Source of the DNA: Caprella mutica
Lineage: Eukaryota; Arthropoda; Malacostraca; Amphipoda; Caprellidae
Assembly: GCA_947561585.1 (NCBI GenBank)
Contig: CANNZV010000501.1
Span: 186,001 to 250,000 of the forward strand
Reading direction: 5' to 3'
DNA: 64,000 nucleotides
Part shown: positions 46,497 through 57,887 of the stretch, piece by piece
Layout of the letters: the number at the start of each line of letters is the position of its first letter
How positions within the stretch are numbered: the stretch's first letter is position 1
Notes under the pieces: generated by a model
What the model was told of the DNA's origin: nothing
Database searches by the model: none
Seen by the model: only the letters and a program-made list of their open reading frames with translations
Program-made: the position numbers and the translations under genes

Positions 46497-47717
46497 CAGA
46501 AAGAAGAGTTTAAACAAAAAGTATATACTACAGTCTACGTTATAGAAGTGTTGACGTAAACCGGTGGCTATTTACGAAAGGAAGAATCATATGCATAATA
46601 AAACAATTAATAAAGTATATACCTACCTAATCTCTAGGAGTCTAAAGGCTAAAATAAAAAATAAAATGTGGTTATAAGCTACAGCTCTATGTGTTTCTTT
46701 TCTTTTCTATTCCATGTCTACAGATCGTATTCAAAGGAATTTAGGCACAATAATATAAAGTAGAATTCCGTATTCTTTTAAAATTAAATAGTTTAATTAC
46801 TGTGCGGGCACTGCTTTATGACTCTAGTACAGAGAAATGTAAAGAAGTTAGAAGAATCTAATTTTGCTATTTCGTAAACTGTTCTAAATCTCGACATTTT
46901 GCAGGTTTGGATACCTATAAAAAATGGTTCCACAAACTGTAGAAAAAAAATTCTGAAGTTCGGTATTATTTCAAAGTCCAGAAGTAAAGATACAAAATTT
47001 TTTGAAAGCACACATTTTGGTAATAAATTGCAAATTCCATCAGCAATTTCGAGAAAATTTGTGAAATATTGATAAATTTATAATTCGAAATGATCTCAAG
47101 AACAGAAACACTTGATATTGAGCTGGACTTCGTCTCAGCTATCAGCAAAAAGCAAAAAATAAACCGATGAAAATATTTAGAGTTCATATCCAAGAAGAAA
47201 AAAACTAGCTCAGAAATCTGATCAGTCTTTCGAATATCTCAATTTCAAGGATTAAGCTGCCTAAAAATGGTAGCATTATCAATTTTTCACAGAGTTAAAA
47301 TATATAGCTTAAAATTTTGAATCTAGAACTTAGAAAATAAAAGAAGCGAAAAAAATTAATTTACAAATGTATAAGTAAAAGATATAGTTCCATATGAGCA
47401 TGACAATAAAAAATAGAGTCCTCAGCTAGAAAGACTGAAGAATAACTTATCCAGGCTATGTGAAATTAGTATCTAAATTCTAAAGCAAGACTAATTTTCG
47501 ATCTGCCTAAAACACAAATTTTTAAATAGAGAGAGTGAAATTTGATGACTTTTCACTATGACGGCTGAAGACGAAATGTCCCGCACTGCATTAAAAAGAA
47601 TGGAAATATCTTGAGAAAATGAGAATTTAGGGTAGCGTACGATAATCCGTGGTACAGTGGGAACTAGATTATTCATGCGCGCCTCAGCAATTGGACGGAT
47701 ACACTTTTCCGCGATAG
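46497..47717. other. Right interior of the 9.68-kb element
   Basis: Minus-strand frames of 61-78 codons (46793-47011, 46966-47193, 47491-47676) could be exon remnants of a lost enzyme, since they lie next to a terminal repeat. No motif is recognisable and splice joins cannot be set with confidence. Confidence 0.35.
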
Positions 47718-48776
47718 TACATGGTAAAAGTTAAATTACAACGTGTGTGGTTAAGAAGCCATTCAGACTCACAAACACCAATATATAAAACCGCAACCTA
47801 AATCTCCCGTACACATTTTCATAAGAGAATCCGGTTAAAATTGTTTATATGATAAAATTTATTGATAGAAAATTCTAAATTTTACGAGTATTAAAATTTT
47901 TAATTTGATGATCTAAGTCATTTTTCCTGAATATAAATAATATCAAGAATTAAAATGATAATTTACTTCAAAACAGCTGTATACGGAAGTGCTTTAATTT
48001 CTTTTGATTATAATGCACCTTCAATACAGAGTTATTTTATAATAATTTACATGAGAATTGAATTATTTTTCCCTCCTTCGGTTGAAACCTGTTAGCTACC
48101 TCCATATATAACTTAATTACTCTGTCGATAGGTATCACCTCCACTATCCTTCTTAACTGGTAAGCTGGTTCAGAAGCTTTAAAAGTGTAAATATAATTCT
48201 GTTAAATTTCTTTTGAATATTAAACGTGATAGAATAAGTTTATTGGTGTATGGAGTTATTTCCCCCCTACCACCCGTACATAAGTTTGTATTCCTAGTAA
48301 GCCTTCAGACACGATTCCACTAGGAAGTAATTAAGGTATGGACACTATTACCTGCTCAGAAAAAACTGTAGTGATCAGATATATTTAATTACATAGGGTA
48401 ACTACACAATAGCCGATAGGATAAACTATTTTACGAGTCGCCCCATCGCCGACTTGTTACTCACAGTTCCTTCAAACTTACATCTATTTGTTGGCAACTG
48501 TCCGAAGAATCTTTAGTTTGATACAAAACTAGTAATTGCTGATAGCTGTCAGATTATCGGGATCTGAAAAATGGTATAACTCAGTAACAGATATCGGTTC
48601 ACATGTAATACCAAATGTGTCAATAATGCAATTCAATCATTAATATGAATATATTTCACATTGCCGATAACAATTATTAAAAGTATTTTTGTGGCTACGG
48701 TAATTTCGTTCCTGTTTCGTTCATATACTTAACGTCATTCTATACTTATTGGCCACTCGCCGACTTACATCAACTG

Positions 48777-49530
48777 CCTTTCTGACGATTTCAGCTGTAA
48801 TGTTGTTGCATATTTCTTCCACAACTGCACAAAATTCTTGCATATTTACTGTTTTCTTTGCATGCAGTACCCCTAAAACTAGAAGTCAAGATGATTCATA
48901 TCTGGACTGCAATGTGCCAAGTAACGGCAGCTTCCATTGAAATTAATCGGACCTGGGATTTGGCTTTTGACATTTAAATGTTTGCCGTCTTGCACTGAGG
49001 GATTTGCTCCATCTCGTTAGAACCACCATTGTTTCCTCGTACCATGTCTGCAATACGGAGGAAAACTGTTTTTTTTCCTCCGTATGACCATATAATTCCC
49101 CATTAACATTCACTGCGTTGTCTTTTTCATCTTTAAACTATAACTCACCTAACACTTCTCCATCGATATGAGACATTTTCGCCTCCTTGTCTTTCCTGTT
49201 CTTCGATCTCGTGTGGTTTTACCAAAGAACAAAATAAGTACATTTTTTTCTGTTTAGAGGAGTGCATTTTTCGTGCACTCCTGCAACCACTTTTCGTGGT
49301 TGCTAGACATTATAAGGCTGTCTTTGCCTCAACTGACAAAATTGCAATCGATGTTCTTTGTGCAAATGGCTAAGGGTCTGAACTTTGTGAATTCGGTATG
49401 GATTGAATTTAAACTCTTTTCGTAGAATTCTGTAAATAGAAGAAACACTTATGTTCCGTGCATTTGCTACCACAGGTATAGATGTATGACGATTCTCTTC
49501 AAAAAAGTGTTCGAAAATCTTGCCCATTTT
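48777..49530 (-). pseudogene. Decayed Tc1/mariner-type transposase (copy 2)
   Basis: Duplicate of 16390-17160: helix-turn-helix segment from 49527 (VVANARNISVSSIYRIL ... FNPYRIHKVQTL) and a catalytic-region remnant near 48880-48910. The SPDMNPLDF motif of copy 1 here reads with an H in place of P. Same internal deletion as copy 1. Not functional. Confidence 0.7.
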
Positions 49531-49625
49531 CGTCGGTAATAACTGTCGTCAATTTTAAAATTGATATGTATATACAAACTATAGGTTTCTATTTGTATGT
49601 GCAAAACCACAAAATTAGGCTTATG

Positions 49626-50496
49626 TCCTACACTCATGAATGATTTAGATTGAGAACGGCTGATCCTGTATATGAGACAAGGAACATAAAAAACTTTATA
49701 CAACAGCTTTCAAGAGGGTACCATATAAGACTACATTTTAAATCCATGTTCCCTGACATCTGGAGCGGCATACCAATAGTGATGTACATAATGTTGAGTC
49801 GTTATCAGTATTTAAGAAGATGTTGACCCAATACTATTTAAATCAGTATTGATTCATATACATATTTACCTGCATCTTTTTGTTTGGGAAAATGAGCATG
49901 TCATCCAAGCCAGATGTATTGTAATTTGTGAATACAGGCAGACCCCGCTTTAAGTAGACCCCGCTATTGTAACAGGACGACTTAAAGCAGAGGTGACCCC
50001 GTGCTTACTTACATCAGTTTTGCGGAAAGTTATTTTAAAACAATTAGATTTAGATTTAAGGAAGCATACAAAATATGGTACATAGTATTAGTGTACCATG
50101 CAAACGATCTTTGAATTTTGTTAATAGAAAACGAAAAAATTGGAGTAACAATGCTAAACTTAAAACAGGATCTCCTGTTAAAACTTTATTGTCGGGTTTG
50201 AAAGTTTAATTTTTAGTTTCAAAATTAATAAATTTTTAACCTAATTCGATGGTATATAAGTAATAATGATAATAATTCAAATCGATACTATAATTTATCC
50301 TTGGAAAACCTAATTGAAATAAAATATATTGATGGTATATAAAATAACATATACTAGAGTTATTTACGATGCCTAATTGTTTTGTAAATATTCAATATGT
50401 TGGAATAAAAATTAATTATTGATGGAGAATAAATTCGTAGGTACTATTAATTACCCATAATTATCTAATTATCCTGTTAGAAAGTTATGAATGAGA
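49626..50496. other. Unique DNA between duplication copy 2 and the satellite
   Basis: At 49935 a motif CAGGCAGACCCCGCTTTAAG after TA resembles the terminal repeat of pogo/Tigger-type elements, with an imperfect inverted echo TTAAAGCAGAGGTGACCCC at ~49982-50000. No partner end was found. No gene recognised. Confidence 0.4.
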
Positions 50497-51325
50497 CTTT
50501 TCACTCATCACAACTGACTTTTCTCATCACAACTGACTTTTCTCTCATCACAACTGACTTTTCTCTCATCACAACTGACTTTTCACTCATCACAACTGAC
50601 TTTTCTCTCATCACTACTGACTTTTCTCTCATCACAACTGACTTTTCACTCATCACAACTGACTTTTCTCTCATCACAACTGACTTTTCTCTCATCACAA
50701 CTGACTTTTCTCTCATCACAACTGACTTTTCTCTCATCACAACTGACTTCTCTCATCACAACTGACTTTTCTCTCATCACAACTGACTTTTCTCTCATCA
50801 CAACTGACTTTTCTCTCATCACAACTGACTTTTCTCTCATCACAACTGACTTTTCTCTCATCACAACTGACTTTTCTCACATCACAACTGACTTTTCACT
50901 CATCACAACTGACTTTTCTCATCACAACTGACTTTTCTCTCATCACAACTGACTTTTCTCTCATCACAACTGACTTTTCTCTCATCACAACTGACTTTTC
51001 TCTCATCACAACTAACTTTTCTCTCATCACAACTGACTTTTCTCTCATCACAACTGACTTTTCTCTCATCACAACTGACTTTTCTCTCATCACAACTGAC
51101 TTTTCTCTCATCACAACTAACTTTTCTCTCATCACAACTGACTTTTCTCTCATCACAACTGACTTTTCTCTCATCACAACTGACTTTTCTCTCATCACTA
51201 CTAACTTTTCTCTCATCACAACTGACTTTTCTCTCATCACAACTGACTTTTCTCTCATCACAACTGACTTTTCTCTCATCACAACTGACTTTTCTCTCAT
51301 CACAACTGACTTTTCTCTCATCACA
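50497..51325. repeat. 21-bp satellite array, short and homogeneous
   Basis: About 39 units of the family at 17256-20107, in the same orientation. It has few variants (ACTAACTTTT, CACTACTG) and no clear A/B block structure. 19-bp units with TTTTCTCATCAC occur near 50517 and 50915. This may represent a younger or less shuffled array. Confidence 0.94.
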
Positions 51326-51585
51326 GATAACTGACTAGGTACACAGATTTACAAACTGTTATCAATTAATTAATTAAATAAGCTTATCACAGAGAAAAAT
51401 AACTATCTGCATGTCTCAATTTTTCCTTTTGATTTCTAACAGACGAACAATTGATAATTGCGGTAAATTAAGTCGTGATGGTTAATATTCAAACAACATT
51501 TTCTATGTTTTCTAAATCACAATTGATCATGAATTCTACCGTTAAATCTTGATAGAATTAGTTAACAATGTTGACTTAATTGTTA
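51326..51585. other. Intergenic DNA, nothing recognised
   Basis: A+T-rich. Ends at TTA, the target of the following Harbinger-type end. Confidence 0.5.
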
Positions 51586-51748
51586 AGGGCCGTACACACG
51601 TATAGGGTTTATAAGTCTTACCACCAGACTTTTGCTAAGCTCCTCCTACTTTTTCCACGAGAATATAAGAAAAACTACATAATTATTATTTATTTTAGTT
51701 GGTATCCATGCTACCTGCAGGTAGCATGGATACCAACTAAAATAAATA
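51586..51748. mobile_element. Half of a Harbinger-type MITE ending in a 62-bp perfect palindrome
   Basis: The left tip AGGGCCGTACACACGTA after TTA, then GTCTTACCACCAGAC and CTCCTCCTACTTTTTCCACG, matches the left arm of 57323-57597. It ends in a palindrome of two perfect 31-bp arms (51687-51717 and 51718-51748) centred on CCTGCAGG. The right arm of the MITE is missing; unrelated sequence follows. Confidence 0.8.
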
Positions 51749-52006
51749 CACAAACACACAAACACCATTCGGCTACACTTAGTAACCTCTCTCAAAGTAG
51801 AGTACGATACAAAATGAGATTCGCAACCAACTGTTTCAAATGCAAATTGTAGCATAAAGTACGAGTCAAAAAACTGGGTACGAAATTAAAATCACTATAA
51901 CTTTAACAAGAAGCATCGTACTTTGGGGAGTTTCTTTGGCTAATGCAGAATTTTGTCAGCTATAACCAGATTTATCGTTCGTTTCCATATTACTAATGCT
52001 TTTCTA

Positions 52007-52666
52007 CAGGGTGATCATAAGTAGAGGGAGGTTTAAAAGCTCTTGTGCGAGATACGTAATTGATGAACGATATCAAAATAGGTTTGTTTACCCAGTATTT
52101 TTTTAGTTATAATAAAGAAACAATTGCATATTATGAAAATTTAAACTAAATCATACTATACCAACAATATCGATTATCCCCCTTTTTCAATACATTATTT
52201 TTACGCCCTTTTTCCGACTGCTCTCATTAATCTGTTGATCATGTCAGGATTAGCTTTCAAGAAATCCACATCATGCGTTATTCGTTCTTTTAATTGATGC
52301 TGGTTATCAGGCGAGTAGGAGCATATCATTTTTCAATAAACTTCACAAGAAAATCAGTTAAATCTGAGCTCATCGGAATCCATTCAATGGCATGAACCAT
52401 GACAATTCTCGATGTTCAAAAACTTCCCACAGTCGTTCCTTGACAACAAGTGTCCTGTGTACTTGGGCACTATCTTGCATCCACCATAGTTTGATTCAGA
52501 GTTTCTGCATGAATATGTCGTAGCTCCGAAAATATCTACTGATTCAACATAAGGGTTCTTGAAATCATCTTAATTCTCTGAGATAAAACCTATTCTTTTG
52601 ATAAGCAAGATTTGAAATAAGCTTGCGCAAGAGCAATTTCACAACCCTCTACTTATGACCACTCTG
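52007..52666. mobile_element. Degenerate Tc1/mariner element nested in the foldback
   Basis: Tips CAGGGTGATCATAAGTAGAG and CTCTACTTATGACCACTCTG are inverse with two mismatches; TA lies on both sides (52005-52006, 52667-52668). 660 bp, about half of a full mariner. It contains remnants of the C-terminal half of a transposase on the minus strand. Confidence 0.85.
52201..52500 (-). pseudogene. Mariner-type transposase remnant, C-terminal part
   Basis: Minus-strand pieces read WMQDSAQVHRTLVVKERLWE (the W.QDGA.aH region carrying the second catalytic acid in intact relatives) and, after a frame change, DNQHQLKERITHDVDFLKAN with PDMINRLMRAVGKRA before a stop at 52201. The last catalytic motif region is degraded (WIPMSSDLT). 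The N-terminal half is absent. Confidence 0.7.
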
Positions 52667-52818
52667 TAGAAAACTTATAGAAACATAAAAACAAACGAAC
52701 AATGTGATTATAGCTGACAGACTTTTGCATTAGCCAAAGAAAATCACATGAAAATACGATAGTTCTTGTTAAAGTTATGGCGATTCTAATTTCGTATCCG
52801 CTTTTTCTGACTCGTACT

Positions 52819-53639
52819 GTATATATATACTGTATACTAGTAAAGTCATGGCAAGTACCCTACCATTGCAAAAATTGCATTTTGGTTGTTGTGTACATTA
52901 AATTATGTGCCCTATTATATGATTATATCAATAATATGTCAATAGAACATTACGATAATTTCACTCGAGATTAGGTATTGTCATTGATAGCTGTGAGCTC
53001 TTTATTGTCTAACAGATTGAAAAATCTTTATTCATTCAAAAAAGTTATTTCCGACAATCACGATAAGATTTTCTAATTACCTGTTCCCTTTATATGTTAA
53101 ATTAAATATTCCTATTTCAATTCTATCGACGCCAGTGTGATGAATTTCCCAAGCATTGTACAACTAAGTCTGTCCCATCTAACTCTCCATTGTTTATAGG
53201 TATTAATTAAATAACTAATTTAGCTTATGTTCTGACCTTACCTGTTGTCACAGCTTTAATTAAGACTCACAAAGTTTGAACTAAATCTTCTATGCCTATG
53301 TACTGTAACTTGAAACTATTGTGAGATTATCTCCACTAGAATATTCTTCCTAACGTTTAACTAAATGTTAAACTCTGATCTTACTCGCTTGGGTCAACCA
53401 TGCCGGGCTTTCATTGGAAAATTGTAACAGGTTGATCAAATTTTGGTTTCATAAATAATAAAACTATAACTTGATTTTAAAGAGAACGTAAAATAATTTC
53501 AATTTCATTACAACTCCGCTGCTGCTTTCTTTTGTCCTCGTAAAAAAAAACAATAGAATAAATTTCTCAGAAAGTTACGCCACCTCTAACGATAACACAC
53601 GGAAAATGCAAATGCATTTTAGAAATAACTTTTCCTTGA
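52819..53639. other. Intergenic DNA, nothing recognised
   Basis: A+T-rich between the foldback and the non-LTR element. No supported gene. Confidence 0.5.
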
Positions 53640-56600
53640 CTTGTTATTAAACACCTCTGTTAATTATCTCGTGCGTCAGACCTGTGTTCCGCTTAGTCAG
53701 CACATTCGAGTGACCGGTGACTGTACTTTGCTGGTTCTGACTGTACTTTGTAATTGTTAATCCCTTATGCAGCGCAATTAGCAGCGTTACTGCCATTCTT
53801 TGGTGCTTTTATTTAGGTTGTTTTTATCGTCAGTTAGTTTTGATTTTTATCTCTTTAAACCTTTTTATTCTGTAGTAAGCTGGTAAGTTAACCTTGTTTA
53901 GTTGTGTTGCAGGAGGTTTAAGTTACAGCTGAGGTAGGAATTGTTGGTCTGCCTGGTGAACTCTGAACGTCTTCCAAGTGTTTCCAGAGTACTGAGCAGG
54001 GAGGTTGTTGACCCCTGAATGCTCATGGGCACTCCGGTTGAGGGGCGCTGGTGGCATTTGCTCTGTTTTGCCAGTCAGACTGCTATTTTATTTTGATGAT
54101 TGAAGGTGAGGATGTGCTCTGTAGCTCATGTGACACACGTAATAACCGAAAGAAAAGAGTTAAATGTGCACTGTGTTCTGGATGGTTTCACATGTCATGT
54201 GTGGGACTGACCAGGGCACAGGCGTCAGTTATAGTAAGATGGGTTTGTGTGGCGTGTCGAGGGCGGGGTACAATCGATGACCCCCAGGAGCGGCCCAATC
54301 AGCTGGTGAATTTGGAGGCATATATTGGTGCCTGTCGTAGCAGGTTGAGAGTCCTAAATACGATTCCCAGGGGATCAGTAATAGCTGTGGCGGGAGCCCT
54401 CCAACTGTTATTGCAGGGGGCTCTGACGCAGAAGACCCAATTAGCATGGACAAGGCTTATGAGCTTCTGCTACTGTGGGCTACAGTGCCCAGATGGCGGT
54501 AGGGAAGGTCGTAAGGTTTCTCTTGCTACCAAAATCAATCGGCAGGTGGCCCAATTTTTAGAGACTGACTCCCTACCTACGCTGCCTGAACCCATAATCC
54601 CAGTTGTTAATAATCGACACGCTTCAGACGATGACAAGTTACAAAAGTTGAAAAAAAGAGTGGCAGCTAAGTTTGCAGATGGTGACGTGAGTGGAGCAGT
54701 TCGTGAGCTGTCATCTTCGGATGGACTGGCCCAACGAAACGAAGAGACTGTCAGAGCGTTGAGGTCTAAACACCCGCCTGCCCCGCTAGACTTGATGATG
54801 CCAGAGCCTCCGGATAAATCTCTAGTTGTGCCTATTGTTTCGGAGAAGGATGTCCGGAGGGCTGTTAATTCTTTTCGTCCTGGTTCTGCCGGAGGGCCTG
54901 ATGGCCTCAGGCCAGGTCATTTGAAGACGCTATTGTCCCATTCATCTGCAGAGGCTGGAGTACGTCTTTTGACCACTCTGACAGATTTTGTGAATGCGAT
55001 ATTGAGAGGAGAAGTTCCTGATTTTGCTTTGTCAACTTTCTATGGAGCCACATTGTGCGCTTTAACCAAAAAGGATGGTGGCATCAGACCCATAGCAGTT
55101 GGTAATACCTTGCGTAGGTTGGCTGCCAAGGTTGGTGCGTGCCCCTTATCACACTCTCTTGGTAGTGAATTAAGACCGGTTCAGCTTGGGTTCTCTACGA
55201 AGGGTGGCTGTGAAGCTGCCGCACATTCTGCAAGACGGTACTTGAATGACTGTAACCATAGGAGGGTGTTTCTCAAGGTGGATATGAAAAACGCTTTCAA
55301 TTGTCTGAGGAGAGATACCTTCCTTACTGTTATTCGTAACCGTGTGCCGGAGCTATATAGACTCCTTTGGCAAGCTTATTCTTCGCCTTCAGCTTTGTTT
55401 TTTGGTGAAGAGGTGCTGAGGTCGGAGACAGGTATCCAGCAGGGTGACCCTTTTGGACCGGCTATGTTTGCTCTTGGAATTGACGAGGTGGCTCGCAGGG
55501 TTGAGTCAGAGTTCAATGTATGGTATCTGGACGACGCAGCCCTGGGAGATACACCGGAGAGAGTTTTGGAGGACGTAAAAACCTTGATAGATGGGTTGAG
55601 TGCCATCGGACTTGAAGTTAATAGCGCAAAATGTGAGCTGACCATTCTCGATGATAACGCCCCTGGTGAAACAGAATTGTGTTCCGGGCAGTGCTTCCAA
55701 ATGTCAGAGTGGTTCATAAGGACAATTGCTCCTTGTTGGGTGCGCCTTTAAGTGACTTGGGTATCCCCGAGGAGATTTTAAGGAAGAAAGAAGATCTGGA
55801 TCTCATGGTCTCTCGATTGCGGGTGGTGGATAACCATCAAGCCTTCTTTTTGTTGAGAAATGTTTTCTCCATTCCGAAGCTACAATATGTTCTGCGGGCT
55901 TCTCCAGCTTACAAGCACGTAGTCAAACTTAGCTGCTTTGATGAATCACTTAGATCGGCCGTTGCCAGTGTGACCAATGTAGAGATGTCAGATGATTCTT
56001 GGGTTCAGGCAACTTCACCGGTTGGCCTTGGTGGACTAGGTTGTAGGAGAGCTGGAGATATTGCCTTGCCTGCTTTTGTGTCTTCAATGTATTCTGTGAG
56101 TGATTTGGTTGAAACTATTCTTTCTAATATTAATATAGTCGATACCGGAGAGCTTACGGATGCAGTTCGGACATAGAGGCAGGGTTTACAGGCTGGTCTC
56201 CCGGTACCAGTCCATGAGTCCAGTCAAAAAGAATGGGATACACCACGGGCTCATTCATTAATGGAGAGTCTGTTGGCTAGAGCTGATCAGGTGGCAAGGG
56301 CACGACTATTATCTGCATCTCTTAAAGAAACTGGAGTGTGGTTGAACGCGATTCCCATACCGTCATTGGGTACACAGCTCGATCCAGAGGTCCTGAGGGT
56401 AGCCATTGCTCTCACAGTTGGTGCCAGAGTTTGTGAACTTCATTCTTGCCGCTGTGGCAGTGGGATGGATGTCAGAGGACTGCATGGCCTGTCTTGTAGG
56501 TACAGTTCTGGGCGTCACCCAAGACATGCAGCAATGAATGATGTGGTAAAACGGGCTTTGCAGAGAGCAGGACTCCCTTCAGTACTTGAGCCTCCTGGAC

Positions 56601-57128
56601 TTGACAGAGGTGATGGTAAACGCCCAGATGGTATTACTGTGTTTCCTTACATGAATGGAAAGAGTCTGATTTGGGATTGCACGTGTGTCGACACATTTGC
56701 CGAGACACACCTCAATGATTCCGCAGTTGAGGCCGGATCAGCTGCCGGGGCTGCGGAGAACCGTAAACGTCAGAAATACTCCGCCCTTGGAGATGCATAC
56801 ATATTTGAGCCAATTGCTATAGAGACCACAGGAGCGTACGGTAGAACGACCTCCTTAATCATGAAGTCCATAGTTAGACGCCTTGTTGAGACAACGAATG
56901 ATCCAAGGGAGTCTGCCTGGTTCCAACAGCGAATGGCTCTTGCGATCCAGAGAGGGAATGCCTTCAGCATCCTCTCAGCCGCGAAGGAGAGGTTTTAGAG
57001 GGTCGCGTCCACCCCTTCAGGGAACTCAACCCCTCACTCGTAGTTCCTGAAGGAATTTCCTCTTCTGTAAAGATTTTATCCTTCTTGTTTTTAATGGAAA
57101 AATATTGTCTTTTTAACCAAAAAAAAAA
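53640..57128 (+). mobile_element. Non-LTR retrotransposon, nearly full length (limits approximate)
   Basis: A block markedly G+C-richer than its surroundings. The probable 5' leader (~53650-54095) precedes a coding region 54096-56998. The 3' tail (56999-57128) has a hairpin-capable segment (CTTCAGGGAACTC ... GTTCCTGAAGG) and ends near an A-run (57119-57128). Exact ends and a target-site duplication were not found. Codon use and base composition differ sharply from the host gene copies. Confidence 0.7.
54096..56998 (+). pseudogene. PHD - reverse transcriptase - restriction-like endonuclease polyprotein
   Basis: The best start is the ATG at 54096. Residues ~9-60: PHD-type finger (CSSCD ... CALCSGWFHMSCVGL ... 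WVCVAC). Middle: RT with GGPDGLRPGHLK, KKDGGIRPIAVG, motif A FLKVDMKNAFN, motif B GIQQGDPFGPAMF and motif C YLDD, all catalytic residues intact. A frameshift at ~55680-55700 moves reading to the frame that continues to 56998, and an in-frame TAG at 56174-56176 is a second break. C-terminal part: CRCG...HGLSC...RHPRH, a zinc-knuckle-like set, then GKRPDGITVF...SLIWDCTCVD, fitting a PD-(D/E)XK endonuclease. RT, knuckle, endonuclease order is that of R2/R4-type elements. These nick target DNA and prime reverse transcription from it. Only two breaks in ~970 codons points to recent activity. Confidence 0.82.
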
Positions 57129-57322
57129 TGTCTTGACTAATTTTATGTTTTTTGTCATACCTATTAAATTTATCGTTCAAAGTTGTTTTTCTAAACTAGA
57201 ACTTACTTTCCCTAATTTTGAAGTGATATGTCCACCGCTTCTTCTTATCAATCAAAACATTTCTATGAATTGAAATTATTAGAACATTAGTAATATGAAT
57301 TTCACATTTCGAACGAAACTTA

Positions 57323-57597
57323 AGGGCCGTGCACACGTAGGGTTTTTTAAGTCTTTCCACCAGACTTTTTGCTAAACTCCTCCTACTTTTTCCACGAGAA
57401 TAAAAGAAAAAATTGTATAGTTATTATTTTTTATAGTTGGTATCCATGATACCTGCAGGTATCATGGATACCATCATACCAACTATGAAAAATAAAAATT
57501 ATATAATATTTTTCTTATTTTCTCGTGGAAAATGTAGGAGGAGCTTAGTAAAAAGTCTGGTGGGATGACTTTAAAAACCCTGCGTGTGTACGGCCCA
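57323..57597. mobile_element. Harbinger-type MITE, 275 bp, complete hairpin
   Basis: Left AGGGCCGTGCACACGTAGGG, right CCCTGCGTGTGTACGGCCCA; TTA at 57320-57322 and 57598-57600 (3-bp TWA target). Arms of over 110 bp (CCACCAGAC, CTCCTCCTACTTTTTCCACG / CGTGGAAAATGTAGGAGGAG) are inverse. The centre has TTGGTATCCATGATACCTGC / AGGTATCATGGATACC, the palindrome seen in three other places. Confidence 0.88.
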
Positions 57598-57716
57598 TTA
57601 GTTTGTTGTACTTGAGAATGATGAAAAAATACGTTTTATGTTCTAGCTGCTCTACTATATTTATAAATTTCATTTCGTTTCGTCTGTGACATTCTTAAGA
57701 TCAATGAATTTAAACG

Positions 57717-57734
57717 CATATTGTCACAACCCTA
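57717..57734. mobile_element. Solo right end of a hAT-type element
   Basis: GCATATTGTCACAACCCTA is identical to the family tip. No left partner or 8-bp duplication was found near. Confidence 0.55.
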
Positions 57735-57887
57735 TTAATCACTAATGCATTAGTGATTAAACAAGTGATTCAAGATCGTATTTTTTAAAATCTTAATTCA
57801 AACTGTTAATCAGTAAATAAATCCCAATGGATGATTAAGGATGATGATTAATACTCACCTTTCATCGTACACCAAAATGAATAAATA

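Larger units (their letters stand above)
38035..47717. mobile_element. 9.68-kb insertion with 24-bp terminal inverted repeats
   Basis: The left tip CTATCACGGAAAAGTGTATC and the right tip (inverted) CTATCGCGGAAAAGTGTATC, followed by CGTC, match at 23 of 24 positions. The uninterrupted target is visible in duplication copy 1 at 15350-15360 (GGTACATGG). The join allows a TA duplication (38033-38034, 47718-47719) or the palindrome GTAC. The interior has no recognisable transposase and is itself filled with a hAT, three R450 copies and two MITEs. It could be a large non-autonomous element grown by nested insertion, or two related ends that mobilised the DNA between them. Confidence 0.8.
32833..49625. 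repeat. Segmental duplication, copy 2 (with 9.68-kb insertion)
   Basis: Direct-orientation match to 9135-17255, starting GACTGGAAGAAGC inside a hAT core and ending at GGCTTATG (49625). It lacks the 1.07-kb hAT of copy 1 and instead holds the insertion 38035-47717. Without it, the duplicated part is ~7.1 kb. On its right is 871 bp of other DNA before the 21-bp satellite. Confidence 0.9.
51858..52818. mobile_element. Foldback element with ~150-bp arms, split by a mariner
   Basis: The left arm 51858-52006 (AGTACGAGTCAAAAAAC, TATAACTTTAACAAGAA, CTTTGGCTAATGCA, TGTCAGCTATAA) is the inverse of the right arm 52667-52818 (TTATAGCTGACAGAC, TGCATTAGCCAAAGA, TTCTTGTTAAAGTTATGG, GACTCGTACT), at roughly 80 percent. 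A mariner-type element occupies exactly the symmetric centre. Confidence 0.8.

Noticed and set aside
54229..55717. Minus-strand frames within the non-LTR element
   Set aside because: Shadows of the PHD-RT coding strand.
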